A DNA stretch of 64,000 nt from Streptomyces piniterrae (GCF_005048155.1 NZ_SUMB01000005.1:248001-312000), one strand, 5' to 3'; counted from the stretch's first letter, positions 1 to 9,253 are shown. Notes: generated from the sequence alone by a model not told the origin. Translations and numbers: made by a program.

Positions 1-117
1 GAGGCTGTGCACGAGCGAGGCGAAACGGTCGTAGAGCTCGCCGAGCGCGGCTGCTTCGCCGCGGGCGAGCCGCTGCTGCATCCGCCTGTCCCAGCGCGGT
101 GGTGCGTCGTTTCCCAT
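1..117 (-). CDS. RNA polymerase sigma factor, sigma-70/ECF-like (N-terminal 39 codons only)
   Basis: The minus strand from the ATG at 117 stays open to the window edge and gives 39 residues, including RMQQRLARGEAAALGELYDRF, the usual start of sigma region 2 in ECF-type sigma factors of actinomycetes. The rest of the gene lies outside the window, so the promoter-binding regions cannot be judged. It is divergent from the STAS-domain antagonist gene at 648. Sigma factors and STAS antagonists are frequent neighbours in Streptomyces partner-switching loci, but nothing here proves that these two work together. Confidence 0.7.
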   Translation of the reverse strand, partial: MGNDAPPRWDRRMQQRLARGEAAALGELYDRFASLVHSL

Positions 118-647
118 CGGACCCCTATTCCTGTCCGTCGCCGCCGTACTCACACCTCTGCCGACCACCCGGTCCCCGCCGGCGCCTCCTTCTCGGCCTG
201 CCCGGTTTTCCCGGCCTTCCCGGACCTCCCGGCCTTCTCGCGTCCCTCGCCCCTCTCAGAGCTCTCTGGGAGACCCTCTCGGAGCGGGCCGTTCAATCGA
301 ATGTAATGGGCGGGTCGGACATCGCACGTCCCTTTGCGGCAAACCGAACCCTCAGGGGGATGCGGATGGTAAAAGCCTCCTCACTTTCTGCTGATGTCGC
401 CGGATCGAAGTGGATCACTGCGGGATCGTTCGTGGCTGTATCGGCCGATGTGTTATCCGTGTGTGACCGGACGCCGAGGGGGACGCCGCGCCGTGCGGGG
501 CATAGCCTTGGAGGAGAACGGCCCGTTGCACCAAGGATTCGGAAGAGTTTCAGGGGTCCTAGGCCGGGCAGTCGACCGGGGGAAGGATGCGTTCCGCATG
601 CAATCGGGGCGCGTTCCGTCCGAAAGCGAGCGAAAGGCTTCGAGCGC
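118..647. other. Gene-free divergent intergenic region between sigma factor and STAS gene
   Basis: About 530 bases with no convincing coding frame: open frames here lack the third-position GC bias of the neighbours. It should hold the promoters of both divergent genes. I looked for the stress-type box (GTTT near GGGTA) and found only a weak match around 548, not good enough to call. Around 350 there is a CCCTCAGGG near-palindrome of unknown meaning. Confidence 0.5.
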
Positions 648-1022
648 GTGTCGTTGAAGGTGGCAGAGGACGAGCAGGGCCGTTGGGCCGTCTTGCAGGT
701 TTCCGGCGAAATGGACCTGGTCACGTCGCCCGCGGTGCGCCAGCATGTGCACGACGCGGTGGCGGACGGCCGGCGAAGCCTGGTGCTCGACCTCTCCCAG
801 GTCCGGTTCTGCGACTCCAGCGGCGTCGGCGTACTGATCGCCGCCCGCCGGCTGATGCGCTCCTGCCAGGGCCGGCTCCGGCTGATCCTCCCCGCACAGG
901 GCGCCGTTGACGGTTCGCACGTCAACCGTGTGCTGGCGGCGCTCGGCGTCCGCCGGCTCTTCGAGGTCTACCCGGACCTGCACACCGCCGTCGACGAAAC
1001 GGCCCCACCCCTCTCCGCCTGA
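648..1022 (+). CDS. STAS-domain anti-sigma factor antagonist
   Basis: A 124-residue single-domain STAS protein of the SpoIIAA/RsbV type. Such proteins bind an anti-sigma kinase and free its sigma factor; the kinase controls them by phosphorylating a serine. The core motif LDLSQVRFCDSSGVGVL is intact, with Ser in the D-S-S-G loop as the expected phosphosite. The frame is open far upstream, but that stretch has poor codon bias, so the GTG at 648 was chosen because it starts just before the first beta strand (VSLKVAEDEQG). The length fits the family (about 110-130). It is convergent with the histidine kinase gene at 1156. The partner kinase is not in the window. Confidence 0.85.
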   Translation: MSLKVAEDEQGRWAVLQVSGEMDLVTSPAVRQHVHDAVADGRRSLVLDLSQVRFCDSSGVGVLIAARRLMRSCQGRLRLILPAQGAVDGSHVNRVLAALGVRRLFEVYPDLHTAVDETAPPLSA

Positions 1023-1076
1023 CGGCGCGCCGACCGCCGCACCCGCGCAGGCCGGCTGCCGCGCGCGGCCCCGGCG

Positions 1077-1148
1077 GGCTGCCCGCACCCCGCCCCGGCC
1101 GGCTGCCTGCACCCCGCCCCGGCCTGCTGCCTGCACCCCGCCCCGGCC
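1077..1148. repeat. Three tandem 24-bp repeats between convergent genes
   Basis: Three head-to-tail copies of a GC-rich 24-base unit (GGCTGCCTGCACCCCGCC then CCGGCC) start at 1077, 1101 and 1125. Copies 1 and 2 differ by one base, and copy 3 differs by one base at its first position. They lie just past the stop of the STAS gene and 8 bases before the end of the convergent histidine kinase gene. Copy number may vary between strains. Confidence 0.85.
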
Positions 1149-1155
1149 GCCCGGC

Positions 1156-2400
1156 TCAGCCCGCCCCGTACGGGAATTCCGCGCGTACGACGAAGCCGCC
1201 GTCGGACGTGTGACGCGCCTCCAGCGTCCCGCCGAGGCTCTGGGCGCGCTCGCGCAGCCCCACCAGACCATGGCCGCCCCCGGGAAGCGCGGGGACCGTC
1301 GCCGTCGCGTCCGGCGGCCCGTTGCGGATCTCCACCCGCAGCCCCTCGCCCGCCCGGCCGCCGCCCGCCGAGTCCGCCCCGTCCGCCTCCTCCGCCTCGT
1401 CTCCTCCGTCCGTGCGGACGGTGTCCACCGGGTTGACGCGGACCCGGACCCGCGCTCCCGGTGCGTGCTTGCGGACGTTGGTGAGCGCCTCCTGGACCGT
1501 ACGGAAGGCCGCCCGCTCCACCGTCTTGGCGCCACTCGCACCGCCCACCACACCGCTCTCGTACGTCACATCCAGCGCACTGAGCTCGATCAGCCGCGGC
1601 AGCTCGTCCAGATCGGGCTGCGGCGCGAGATCGCGGTCCTGCTGGGTGTCGCCCCCGTCCGCCCGCAGCACACCGACCATGTGCCGCAGCTCCTCCAGTG
1701 TCCGCACGGACAGTTCGCGGATCGTCGTGGCGCCCGCCCTGGCCGCCGCGTCCTCCGTGGCCAGCTGCACCGCCCCCGCCTGGAGGCTGATCAGGCTCAC
1801 CTGGTGGGCGACCACATCGTGCATCTCCCGGGCGAGCCGGGCGCGTTCGGTGGTCTTGACCCGGTCCGCCAGCAGCCGGTCCTCGCGGCGCAGGCTGCGG
1901 GTCAGGTCCTCGACGCGCACGGCGAGCTCCCGGCGGGTGCGCACCAGGAGACCCAGGGCGATCGGCGCGGCCGACGTGACGCAGGCGTCGATCAGCACCA
2001 GGGTGTTCTCGCGGTACGCGGTGGGTTCGAGGTCGGAGATCGGATACGGCAGGAAGTGCGCCGCGACCAGCAGCACCGCGCAGACGCCGAGCCGCGCCCG
2101 GCCGGGACGCAGCACGGCGAGCGTGTAGAGGCCGATCATCGGCGCGAACCAGATGTAACCGATGTACAGGCCGGGGAGAGTGAAGAGGAAGACCAGCAGC
2201 GGAAAGCGGCGGCGCATCAGCAGCGCCACCGCGGCGACCAGCGAGACCCACAGTTCCAGTGCCGGGTCGAAGCCGTTGACGAGCACCGCGTCGGCGTTGC
2301 CGAGGAGGACCGGGACGACGATCGGCGCGATCCGCCGCAGCCGCCGCCCCAGGGGACCGTCGGCGAGCGCCCGTATGCGTCCGTTGAGGCCGCCGGCCAT
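1156..2400 (-). CDS. Sensor histidine kinase, NarL/DesK type
   Basis: A membrane sensor kinase of about 414 residues. The N-terminal half has several hydrophobic segments (roughly residues 25-150). A HisKA_3 dimerisation box, EMHDVVAHQVSLI, carries the phosphoacceptor His near residue 194. The C-terminal HATPase has the N box (QEALTNVRKHA) and a late G box (GLVGLRERAQSLGG). An acidic insert (about 310-330, EAEEADGADSAG) interrupts the ATPase domain. ATG at 2400 is preferred over GTG at 2409 because GAGGAG sits ten bases before the ATG but only one base before the GTG. It lies two bases after the response regulator stop, so the pair is co-transcribed and probably translationally coupled. The signal sensed is unknown. 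Confidence 0.88.
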   Translation of the reverse strand: MAGGLNGRIRALADGPLGRRLRRIAPIVVPVLLGNADAVLVNGFDPALELWVSLVAAVALLMRRRFPLLVFLFTLPGLYIGYIWFAPMIGLYTLAVLRPGRARLGVCAVLLVAAHFLPYPISDLEPTAYRENTLVLIDACVTSAAPIALGLLVRTRRELAVRVEDLTRSLRREDRLLADRVKTTERARLAREMHDVVAHQVSLISLQAGAVQLATEDAAARAGATTIRELSVRTLEELRHMVGVLRADGGDTQQDRDLAPQPDLDELPRLIELSALDVTYESGVVGGASGAKTVERAAFRTVQEALTNVRKHAPGARVRVRVNPVDTVRTDGGDEAEEADGADSAGGGRAGEGLRVEIRNGPPDATATVPALPGGGHGLVGLRERAQSLGGTLEARHTSDGGFVVRAEFPYGAG

Positions 2401-2402
2401 GC

Positions 2403-3065
2403 TCACCACGCTCCTCGGGGCGCGCCCGACACCAGGCCCGCCCGGTCGGCGACGATGGCCGCCTGGATACGGTTGATACCGCCCAATTTGCCGAGCAGGG
2501 CGCGTACATGGTCCTTGACGGTGCTCGGCGCCAGGCCCATCCGGTCGGCTATCTGGGCGTTGCCCAGACCCTCACCGAGCAGCGCCAGCACCTCCGACTC
2601 CCGCGGGGTCAGACCGCTGACGGCGCGCGCCGCCGCGGCCTGGTCCTCGGCCGTGAGATAGCCGCCGATCACCGCGCGGGTGACGCCCGGATCCAGCACG
2701 CTGCCGCCCGCCGCCAGTGTCCGTACGGCCCGTACCAGCTGCTCCGGGTCGGAGTCCTTGAGCAGGAAACCGGCCGCGCCCTCGCGCAGCGCCGCGGTCA
2801 GATACTCCTGGGCGTCGAAGGTGGTCAGCATCGCCACGGCCGGCGGCGCGGCGGTGGCCCGCAGCCGCCGCAGCACGGTCAGGCCGTCCACGTCCGGCAT
2901 CCGGATGTCCAGCAGGACGACTTCGGCCGCGCTGCGCAGCACGGTGTCCACCGCCTCGGCACCGCTGCAGTCCGCGACCATCTCGATGTCCGGGGCGGTG
3001 CCCAGGATCATCCGCAGTCCGGATCTGACGAGCCGTTCATCGTCCACCACAGCGACACGGATCAC
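2403..3065 (-). CDS. LuxR-family (NarL-type) response regulator
   Basis: A 220-residue regulator with an N-terminal receiver (VVDDERLVRSGLRMIL; phosphoacceptor Asp in LLDIRMPDVDG; Thr in AMLTTFD; Lys in FLLKDSD) and a C-terminal LuxR helix-turn-helix (LTPRESEVLALLGEGLGNAQIA). It is the cognate partner of the kinase that follows immediately. The GTG at 3065 was chosen because GGAGG lies upstream at a normal distance and the receiver begins directly after it; upstream codons lack coding bias. Targets cannot be inferred from the window. Confidence 0.88.
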   Translation of the reverse strand: MIRVAVVDDERLVRSGLRMILGTAPDIEMVADCSGAEAVDTVLRSAAEVVLLDIRMPDVDGLTVLRRLRATAAPPAVAMLTTFDAQEYLTAALREGAAGFLLKDSDPEQLVRAVRTLAAGGSVLDPGVTRAVIGGYLTAEDQAAAARAVSGLTPRESEVLALLGEGLGNAQIADRMGLAPSTVKDHVRALLGKLGGINRIQAAIVADRAGLVSGAPRGAW

Positions 3066-3302
3066 CGGCCGCCCCTTTCCTCCGTCGCACCCATCCGAGC
3101 GCGCGCGACCGCCCTGTCCCGCGCTGCTCCGCCCGCCTTCCACGGGGTACCGCCAAGCGGCGGCCCCGCACCCCCGCCGGTCGGCGGGGGTGATCCCGCG
3201 ACCTGTGGAGGATGCCGTGGGGAGGCACCAGCGGGCAGAGTTGTTCACATGCTGCACCACTGAAGAGGCCACAAGCCCCGTACGCGTTGCAGTTCACACT
3301 GG

Positions 3303-3379
3303 CGGCCGCCGCGACCCCCACACGCGGCGGCCGTCTTTGGCGTGCGTCGGGCGATTCGGAGGGGAATCGCCCGCCGCAC
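3303..3379. terminator. Two adjacent strong hairpins between RR gene and membrane-protein gene
   Basis: Hairpin 1 is a perfect 11-bp inverted repeat (CGGCCGCCGCG, 3303-3313 with 3323-3333, 9-base loop), followed on plus by TCTTTGG. Hairpin 2 spans 3342-3379, with a perfect 9-bp core (GGGCGATTC, 3349-3357, with 3364-3372) extended by an outer 5-bp stem. They sit downstream of the minus-strand membrane gene ending at 3494 and upstream of the two-component operon. Terminator function is likely but not shown. The rest of 3066-3493 has no supportable gene. Confidence 0.55.
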
Positions 3380-3493
3380 GCCGAAACCGGTCGCCGCTCC
3401 GCTTTTGGACCGGCCACTCCGCCCATCGCCCGCAGTTGAGGCTGTCTCCCGCCGCCGGACCTCCCGCCCGGCGGCTCCGCTTACCGCCCGTTT

Positions 3494-4555
3494 CTAGCGT
3501 TCGCTGTAGCGCCCGTCCAGCGCCGTACGGAACGTTTCCGCACGTGCTCCGCCGTACGGGCCGAAGCCGCGGCCGGTCGCCAGCAGCACCACAGAGGTCA
3601 TCGCCGCCAGCGCGAACGCCGTCGTCACCATCGACAGCGCGCCCTCGGTCGTCTCGAAGGTCCGGTTGAAGAAGTCCGTCACGGCCAGCCACACCACCGT
3701 CCGCACGGTGAGGTACAGCTGCACCGCCGCGAACACCACCAGCGCGCCCCGGACATCGCGCCGCCCGCGGACCGCGAGCACCCCGAGAACCAGCAGAACG
3801 ACGACCGACCCCACGGTGGTGAACTCGACGGTGGCGGCCACATGGAGGTTGCCGAGCACGGAGGCGTCGACCGCGTCGCGCAGATAGCGGCCGGCGTCCA
3901 TCCCGGGGGACGTGACGTTCCGTACGGTCCACGCCAGCTGCGCCAGCCCGTTGAGGAGGAACAGCACCCCGCTGATCCGGGTGGGCCGGCGCCACCCGGC
4001 GTCCGGCTCACCGGAGCCCGGGGCGGCGTCCCGCCCGCCGAGGGCGGTGGCCCCGCCGCGCCGTTCGGTGGCCGGGAACATCACGGTCAGGACGACCAGC
4101 GCGGTCAACAGCCCGAGACCGCGGGTGGCCAGCGCCCAGCCGCCCAGCGGGTCGTTGCTGTACTGGTCGCGGTAGGCCGCGTCCAGCAGTCCCACGCCCT
4201 CGCGGGCCGACACGGCGAGCAGCAGGAAACCGGACAGCAGCGCGGCGGTACGCACCACCCGCCGCTGCGCCAGCGCCAGCCCCGCGACGACCAGGAACAC
4301 CACCGTGAACGCCCACTCGTACGGGCCGAGCAGCTGCGCCGCGGGGGACGCGCCGGGGTTGAACAGGCCCTCGACGAAGTCCCAGGTGCTGCCGTCGCTT
4401 TCGGCGATCCCGTAGACGGTCCAGCCGAGCATCGCGAGGGCGTACAGCGCCAGACACAGGCCGGTCGCGAGATACGCGCCGCTGTGCTCGGGGGCGGCCC
4501 GCCGCGGGTCGTGGCCCGGACGGACGTCCACCGTTCCGCCGTCCTGCATCACCAT
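3494..4555 (-). CDS. Polytopic integral membrane protein, function unknown
   Basis: About 353 residues with seven or eight hydrophobic helices arranged as two similar halves, separated by a polar linker near residue 185 (ERRGGATALGGRDAAPGSGE). No catalytic motif or known transporter signature was recognised. ATG at 4555 was preferred over the upstream start at 4591, whose extra residues are basic and poorly biased; ATG at 4549 is equally possible. It is transcribed toward the two hairpins at 3303-3379 and stands alone. Confidence 0.7.
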   Translation of the reverse strand: MVMQDGGTVDVRPGHDPRRAAPEHSGAYLATGLCLALYALAMLGWTVYGIAESDGSTWDFVEGLFNPGASPAAQLLGPYEWAFTVVFLVVAGLALAQRRVVRTAALLSGFLLLAVSAREGVGLLDAAYRDQYSNDPLGGWALATRGLGLLTALVVLTVMFPATERRGGATALGGRDAAPGSGEPDAGWRRPTRISGVLFLLNGLAQLAWTVRNVTSPGMDAGRYLRDAVDASVLGNLHVAATVEFTTVGSVVVLLVLGVLAVRGRRDVRGALVVFAAVQLYLTVRTVVWLAVTDFFNRTFETTEGALSMVTTAFALAAMTSVVLLATGRGFGPYGGARAETFRTALDGRYSER

Positions 4556-4711
4556 GGCCGACCCCCGTTCCGCGCGCACCAGCCGCCGCACCGGCCGTTC
4601 CCGTACAGCAGCCTCACTGTGTCAAGGACGGTGTAAGAGGCGGTGGAGGTTCCACTCCGTGTGTCGTGGGGTTCTCGCAGCGATTTTGTGCCTTCTGCGC
4701 GCACTCGGCAT

Positions 4712-4753
4712 TCGGGACGTTCAGCGCACGACTCGGGACGTTCAGCGCACGAC
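4712..4753. repeat. Perfect 21-bp tandem duplication spanning a stop codon
   Basis: Two identical head-to-tail copies (4712-4732 and 4733-4753) of a unit beginning TCGGGACGTTCAGCGCAC. The minus-strand stop codon of the next gene (4742-4744) lies inside the second copy, so the last coding codons and the stop are repeated downstream as non-coding sequence. Confidence 0.9.
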
Positions 4754-5236
4754 ATGGCTGGTGGCCGCGACAAAACCGCGGATCTCCTCGCGGGTGGTGC
4801 CGCGCAGCGCGGTCAGCGCCTCCCGGCCCCGGACCCAGTGCAGTTCGGTCACCTCCGACAGCACCCGCTCGGAGCGGTCGAGTATCTCCGGGTCGTCGCT
4901 CACCATCTGCGCCCGGAACATCGCCTCCTGGGCCGTGTAGCGGGACTTGTACACCTCCTCGCGCAGCTCGGGGGAGTCCTCGCCGCAGCGCCCCGCGTCG
5001 GTCGCGCCGTTCTCGTCGGTCTCGTTCACGACGAACCAGCGGTGGACGAGCACCCGCCGGTAGTCCAGCAGCGCCCCCGCGTACGCGCAGTACGCGTCGA
5101 TGCGCTCCTGCCGCAGCCGTTCCTCGCGGGCGAACCGCTCGCTGCGGTCGCTCGCCCGCTGCTGGAACACATGGGTGATACCGGAACCGAGCAGGGTTCC
5201 GACGACGGCCACGACGCTCGCAACTACTGCCTCCAT
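4742..5236 (-). CDS. Small membrane-anchored coiled-coil protein, unknown function
   Basis: 164 residues: one N-terminal membrane helix (MEAVVASVVAVVGTLLGSGI), then a charged, Arg/Glu-rich helical stretch (about 25-60, SDRSERFAREERLRQERID) likely to form a coiled coil, then a helical C-terminal domain. The layout suggests a protein held at the membrane with its body in the cytoplasm. No catalytic motif is visible. It is divergent from the Ser/Thr kinase at 5387 with 150 bases between them. Confidence 0.7.
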   Translation of the reverse strand: MEAVVASVVAVVGTLLGSGITHVFQQRASDRSERFAREERLRQERIDAYCAYAGALLDYRRVLVHRWFVVNETDENGATDAGRCGEDSPELREEVYKSRYTAQEAMFRAQMVSDDPEILDRSERVLSEVTELHWVRGREALTALRGTTREEIRGFVAATSHVVR

Positions 5237-5386
5237 GACGGCCAGTGGATCATTCCGCCGCCCCGCCGCGCGGCGAAATCGCCTTTGCCGCCAAGGGATC
5301 CCAGGTCAGCGGCGTGCTCCCGGGCGGCGGCCGGAGCATGGGGAGCCGCCCCCCGCCGCGCGGCGGCCGTGCGGCAAGATGGCCCC

Positions 5387-7342
5387 ATGGGCATCTTCGG
5401 GGGCGAGGGCCGACTGATCGGTGGGCGGTACCGCCTGGGCATACGGCTGGGCCGCGGTGGCATGGGTACGGTCTGGCAGGCCACCGACGAACTTCTGGGC
5501 CGCCAAGTCGCGGTCAAGGAGCTGCACTTGGACGAGGGGACGGCCGAGCCCGAGGCGCGGCAGCAGCGCGACCGGGCGATCCGCGAGGCGCGGACGGTGG
5601 CCCAGATCAAGCACCCCAATGTGATCGTGATGCACGACGTCGTCGAGCAGGACGGCCAGCCGTGGATCGTGATGGAGCTGGTCGAGGGCAAGTCGCTGGC
5701 CGACCGGCTCTACAGCGGCGGCCCCGTCGCGCCCCGCGAGGCCGCCCGGATCGGCCTCGCGCTGCTGGGCGCGCTGCGGGCCGCGCACACCCGCGGGGTG
5801 CTGCACCGCGACCTCAAGCCCGCCAACGTCCTCATCGAGGCCGGCACCGGCCGGGTCGTGCTCACCGACTTCGGCATCGCCCAGGTCCCGGGCGTCACCA
5901 CGGTGAGCGAGCCCGGCGGATTCGTCGGCTCGCCCGAATACACCGCGCCCGAGCGGATGGAGGGCCGCGGCACAGGCCCGGAGGCGGACCTGTGGTCGCT
6001 CGGGGTGCTGCTGTGCGCCGCGCTCAACGGTGAATCGCCGTTCCGCCGGGACTCCCTGGGCGGTGTGCTGCACGCCGTCGTGTACGACGAGATCGACATC
6101 CCCGAGGCGGCCCGCCCGTTGCGCGCCGTCGTCCAGGGCCTGCTGGAGCGCCTGCCGCAGCGACGGCTGGACATCGCCGAGACCGAGCGGCTGCTGCGCG
6201 GCTATCTGCACTCCGGGCGGGCGCCCGAGCGCGGGGCCGGCGGATCCGGCGGTGCGGGCGGCGCGGGCGGCCTGTGGGGGCAGCACGGCGGGGCCGGTCA
6301 GGGAGCCGCCGCGGCGGCCGTGGCGGGCGGCCCGGGAGGACCGGGGCCCCGTGCCCTGGGCGGCCCGGTCGGCCCCGGCCCGTCGGGACCCGGCTCCCAC
6401 GCCCCGCTCCACGACGGCGCCGACGGCGTCCGCCCCGGCGAGCACCCGCCGGCCGAGGAGCAGGCCGACGGCCGTCCGCTGCCCGGCAGCACACCGCGCG
6501 CCACCCCGCCCGACCCGCACCCCTTCCAGGGCTTCCACGGGCCCACGCCCCCCGGGCCGGGCCCCGGACACCCGGTGGGCCCGCCCGCAGGGCGCCTCCC
6601 CGGTGTCCCGATCCCCGACGCGCTCGACGACCGGGCGCTGGCCGCCGCGGTCCGCCCGCCCACAAGGCGTGCCCGGGCCGCCCTGCTGGTCGCACTGGCG
6701 GTGGTGGTGATCGGCGGCGCCGGCGCGGGCCTCACGGCCCTCCTGCTGAACGGGAACGGCGACGACCCCAAGGACACCATCGGCCGCACCCAGCAGGCCT
6801 CCCACGGGCGTACCGCGCCGGCCTCCGGCTCCGCGTCCGAAACCCCCCGCCCCAGCGTCACGGTCCCCTCGGAGCCCACCGTGGGCATCACCGCCAAGGC
6901 CCCGGCCGGCTACCGCATCGTGCGCGACCCGGTCGGTTTCGCGCTCGCCGTACCGGAAGGCTTCACGCGCTCCTACGAGAACGACCGGGTCTACTACTAC
7001 TCCCAGGGCAAGCGGTTCCGGATCGGCGTCCAGCTCCAGAAGCAGGTGCCGGAGGGGCCGATCGGCGCGATGCGCACCGCGGACGCCGAGGGCCCGGCCG
7101 ACTACCGCGGCTACCGCCAGGGGCGGGTCACCGAGACCACCCACAACGGGTACCAGGCCGGGCTCTGGGAGTTCGTCTGGGACGGCAGTGCCACGGACGG
7201 CGGGTCGCGGTACACCTACGACCTCAGCTGGAACGAGGGCGGCAAGATGATGGACGTCTGGATCTCGGCCCCGGTCGGTTCGCGCGACGAGGCCAAGCGG
7301 CATCTGGACACCGCGGTCGACGCCTTCCAGCTGACCGGTTGA
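5387..7342 (+). CDS. Receptor-type Ser/Thr protein kinase (PknB-like) with extracytoplasmic domain
   Basis: 651 residues. An N-terminal Hanks-type kinase domain (about 13-275) has the glycine loop GRGGMGTVW, ATP-binding K44 (VAVKELH), catalytic HRDLKPANV with D142, and D161 of DFG. A Gly/Pro-rich linker (about 280-425) follows, then a single membrane helix (about 430-455) and an extracytoplasmic domain of about 200 residues starting near GYRIVRDPVGFALAVPEGF. There are no PASTA repeats. The second kinase in this window (24445) has the same order and a related outer domain. The ATG at 5387 places the kinase domain directly after a 12-residue leader. Ligand and substrates are unknown. Confidence 0.9.
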   Translation: MGIFGGEGRLIGGRYRLGIRLGRGGMGTVWQATDELLGRQVAVKELHLDEGTAEPEARQQRDRAIREARTVAQIKHPNVIVMHDVVEQDGQPWIVMELVEGKSLADRLYSGGPVAPREAARIGLALLGALRAAHTRGVLHRDLKPANVLIEAGTGRVVLTDFGIAQVPGVTTVSEPGGFVGSPEYTAPERMEGRGTGPEADLWSLGVLLCAALNGESPFRRDSLGGVLHAVVYDEIDIPEAARPLRAVVQGLLERLPQRRLDIAETERLLRGYLHSGRAPERGAGGSGGAGGAGGLWGQHGGAGQGAAAAAVAGGPGGPGPRALGGPVGPGPSGPGSHAPLHDGADGVRPGEHPPAEEQADGRPLPGSTPRATPPDPHPFQGFHGPTPPGPGPGHPVGPPAGRLPGVPIPDALDDRALAAAVRPPTRRARAALLVALAVVVIGGAGAGLTALLLNGNGDDPKDTIGRTQQASHGRTAPASGSASETPRPSVTVPSEPTVGITAKAPAGYRIVRDPVGFALAVPEGFTRSYENDRVYYYSQGKRFRIGVQLQKQVPEGPIGAMRTADAEGPADYRGYRQGRVTETTHNGYQAGLWEFVWDGSATDGGSRYTYDLSWNEGGKMMDVWISAPVGSRDEAKRHLDTAVDAFQLTG

Positions 7343-7548
7343 TCCGCCGGCCGGCGCACCCGCCGGTCCGATGGGCCCGCCCCGTGCTCGAACGTCTGAT
7401 CGTTGCCGACTTGAGTCCTGGTGCCGGGTCTTCGTTTCCGGCCGCGATCCCGCTGGTCACAGCGCTTGCGGCCAGCAATCGCTGGCGTGATTGTGGGTAC
7501 CGCGTGAAAACCTGTTACTGCCGGGTACACAAAGCCCGCGGGGAGGAA

Positions 7549-7554
7549 TACGCT
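7549..7554 (+). promoter_or_regulatory. Candidate -10 box for leaderless SSADH transcript
   Basis: TACGCT lies seven bases before the ATG at 7562, the spacing expected if transcription starts at the A of ATG. No clear Shine-Dalgarno sequence lies at the right distance (GGGGAGGA is too far upstream). A matching -35 hexamer was not obvious. Confidence 0.45.
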
Positions 7555-7561
7555 CGCCCGC

Positions 7562-9253
7562 ATGACGGACTCGCAGGACACCGCAACGACTGCCTCCTCC
7601 ACCGCCGCCGACACCGCCGCCGCTGAGGCTGCCGAAGCGACGGCGCCCGCCGAGGCCGCCGCCCCCATCGAGGGCAACCCGGTCGCCGCGGCCCCGGCCA
7701 CCGCCCGTACCGCAGCCGACGTCGTCACCCCCGAGCTCGCCGCCCGCCTCACCCGCGGCGTGGTCGGCACCGGCCGGACGGCCAACCACACCCCGTTCAC
7801 CGGGGAGAAGCTGGCGGACCTGCCGGAGTCCACCCCCGAGGACGTCGCCACCGCCTTCGAGCGGGCCCGCGCCGCCCAGGAACGCTGGGCCAGGGTCCCG
7901 GTCAGGCAGCGCGCCGCCGTCCTGCTCCGCTTCCACGACCTGGTGCTGCGCCGCCAGGCCGAGGTGCTCGACCTGATCCAGCTGGAGACCGGCAAGGCCC
8001 GGCTGCACGCGCACGAGGAGGTGCAGGCGGTCGCCGTATGCGCCCGCCACTACGGCCGCAAGGCCCCCGCCTACCTCAGGCCCAAGGGCCACACCGGCGT
8101 CGTACCGACCCTCACCAAGGTCACCGAACACCGCCACCCGCGCGGCGTCGTCGGACAGATAGCCCCCTGGAACTACCCCCTCGAACTCTCCGTCGGCGAC
8201 GCCCTGCCGGCCTTCGTCGCCGGCAACGCCGTCGTCATGAAGCCCGACACGGAGACCGCGCTGACCGCGCTGTGGGCCCGTGAGCAGCTGATCGAGGCCG
8301 GACTGCCGGAGGACGTCTGGCAGGTGGTGATCGGCGAGGGCCCGGTCGTCGGCCCGGCCGTCGTCCACCACGCCGACTACGTCTCCTTCACCGGCTCGAC
8401 CCGTACGGGCCGCGAGGTCGCCCAGGGCGCCGCCGCCCGCCTGGTCGGCGTCTCCCTCGAACTCGGCGGCAAGAACGCCATGCTGGTGCTGCACGACGCC
8501 GACGTGGAGAAGGCCGCCGCCGGCGCGGTCCGCGGCTGCTTCTCCTCCGCCGGCCAGCTGTGCATCTCCATCGAGCGGCTCTACGTCCACGAGTCCATCG
8601 CCGACGACTTCCTCCGGCGGTTCGCCGCCCGTACGAAGGCGATGCGGCTCGGCAACGCCCTCGCCTACGGCGCCGACATGGGCTCCCTGGTCGGCGAGCG
8701 CCAGCTGGAGACCGTCACCCGGCATGTCGAGGAGGCCGTGGAGAAGGGCGCCACGCTCGTCGCCGGCGGCCGCCCCCGCCCGGACATCGGCCCCCTCTTC
8801 TACGAGCCGACCATCCTCGACGGCGTCCACGCACCGATGGCCGTCTGCGGCGAGGAGACCTTCGGGCCGGTCGTCTCCGTCTACCGCTTCAGCGACGAGG
8901 ACGAGGCGGTGGCGCTCGCCAACGCCACGCCCTACGGCCTGAATTCCAGCGTCTGGACCAAGGACGGCCGCCGCGGCCGCGCGGTCGCCGCCCGGCTGCG
9001 CACCGGCACCGCGAACGTCAACGAGTCCTACGCCGCCGGCTACGGCAGCGTGCAGTCACCCATGGGCGGCATGGGCGACTCGGGCCTCGGCCGCCGGCAC
9101 GGCTCCGAGGGCATCCTCAAGTACACCGAGGCACAGACCGTCGCCCACCAGCGGCTGATGCCGCTCGCGCCGTCCTTCGGGCTGACGGACGAGAAGTACG
9201 CACAGTTCATGACCCGCAGCCTGCGCGCGATGAAGGCGTTCCGGTTGCGCTGA
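7562..9253 (+). CDS. Succinate-semialdehyde dehydrogenase (NAD(P)+), GabD2-type
   Basis: 563 residues of the aldehyde dehydrogenase superfamily, oxidising succinic semialdehyde to succinate in GABA and related catabolism. The cofactor region shows GQIAPWNYPLEL and AVVMKPD; the general base is E300 in VSLELGGKN and the nucleophile is C334 in SSAGQLCIS. The first 50 residues are an unusual Ala/Thr/Glu-rich extension, so a later start is possible, but the TACGCT box seven bases upstream supports 7562 as a leaderless start. It is followed after 59 bases by the GMC oxidoreductase gene on the same strand, probably as an operon. The exact aldehyde substrate is inferred from family resemblance. Confidence 0.9.
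   Translation: MTDSQDTATTASSTAADTAAAEAAEATAPAEAAAPIEGNPVAAAPATARTAADVVTPELAARLTRGVVGTGRTANHTPFTGEKLADLPESTPEDVATAFERARAAQERWARVPVRQRAAVLLRFHDLVLRRQAEVLDLIQLETGKARLHAHEEVQAVAVCARHYGRKAPAYLRPKGHTGVVPTLTKVTEHRHPRGVVGQIAPWNYPLELSVGDALPAFVAGNAVVMKPDTETALTALWAREQLIEAGLPEDVWQVVIGEGPVVGPAVVHHADYVSFTGSTRTGREVAQGAAARLVGVSLELGGKNAMLVLHDADVEKAAAGAVRGCFSSAGQLCISIERLYVHESIADDFLRRFAARTKAMRLGNALAYGADMGSLVGERQLETVTRHVEEAVEKGATLVAGGRPRPDIGPLFYEPTILDGVHAPMAVCGEETFGPVVSVYRFSDEDEAVALANATPYGLNSSVWTKDGRRGRAVAARLRTGTANVNESYAAGYGSVQSPMGGMGDSGLGRRHGSEGILKYTEAQTVAHQRLMPLAPSFGLTDEKYAQFMTRSLRAMKAFRLR

Noticed and set aside
548..580. Stress sigma factor promoter before the STAS gene
   Set aside because: GTTTC is present but the second box is poor (GGGCA) and the spacing is short.
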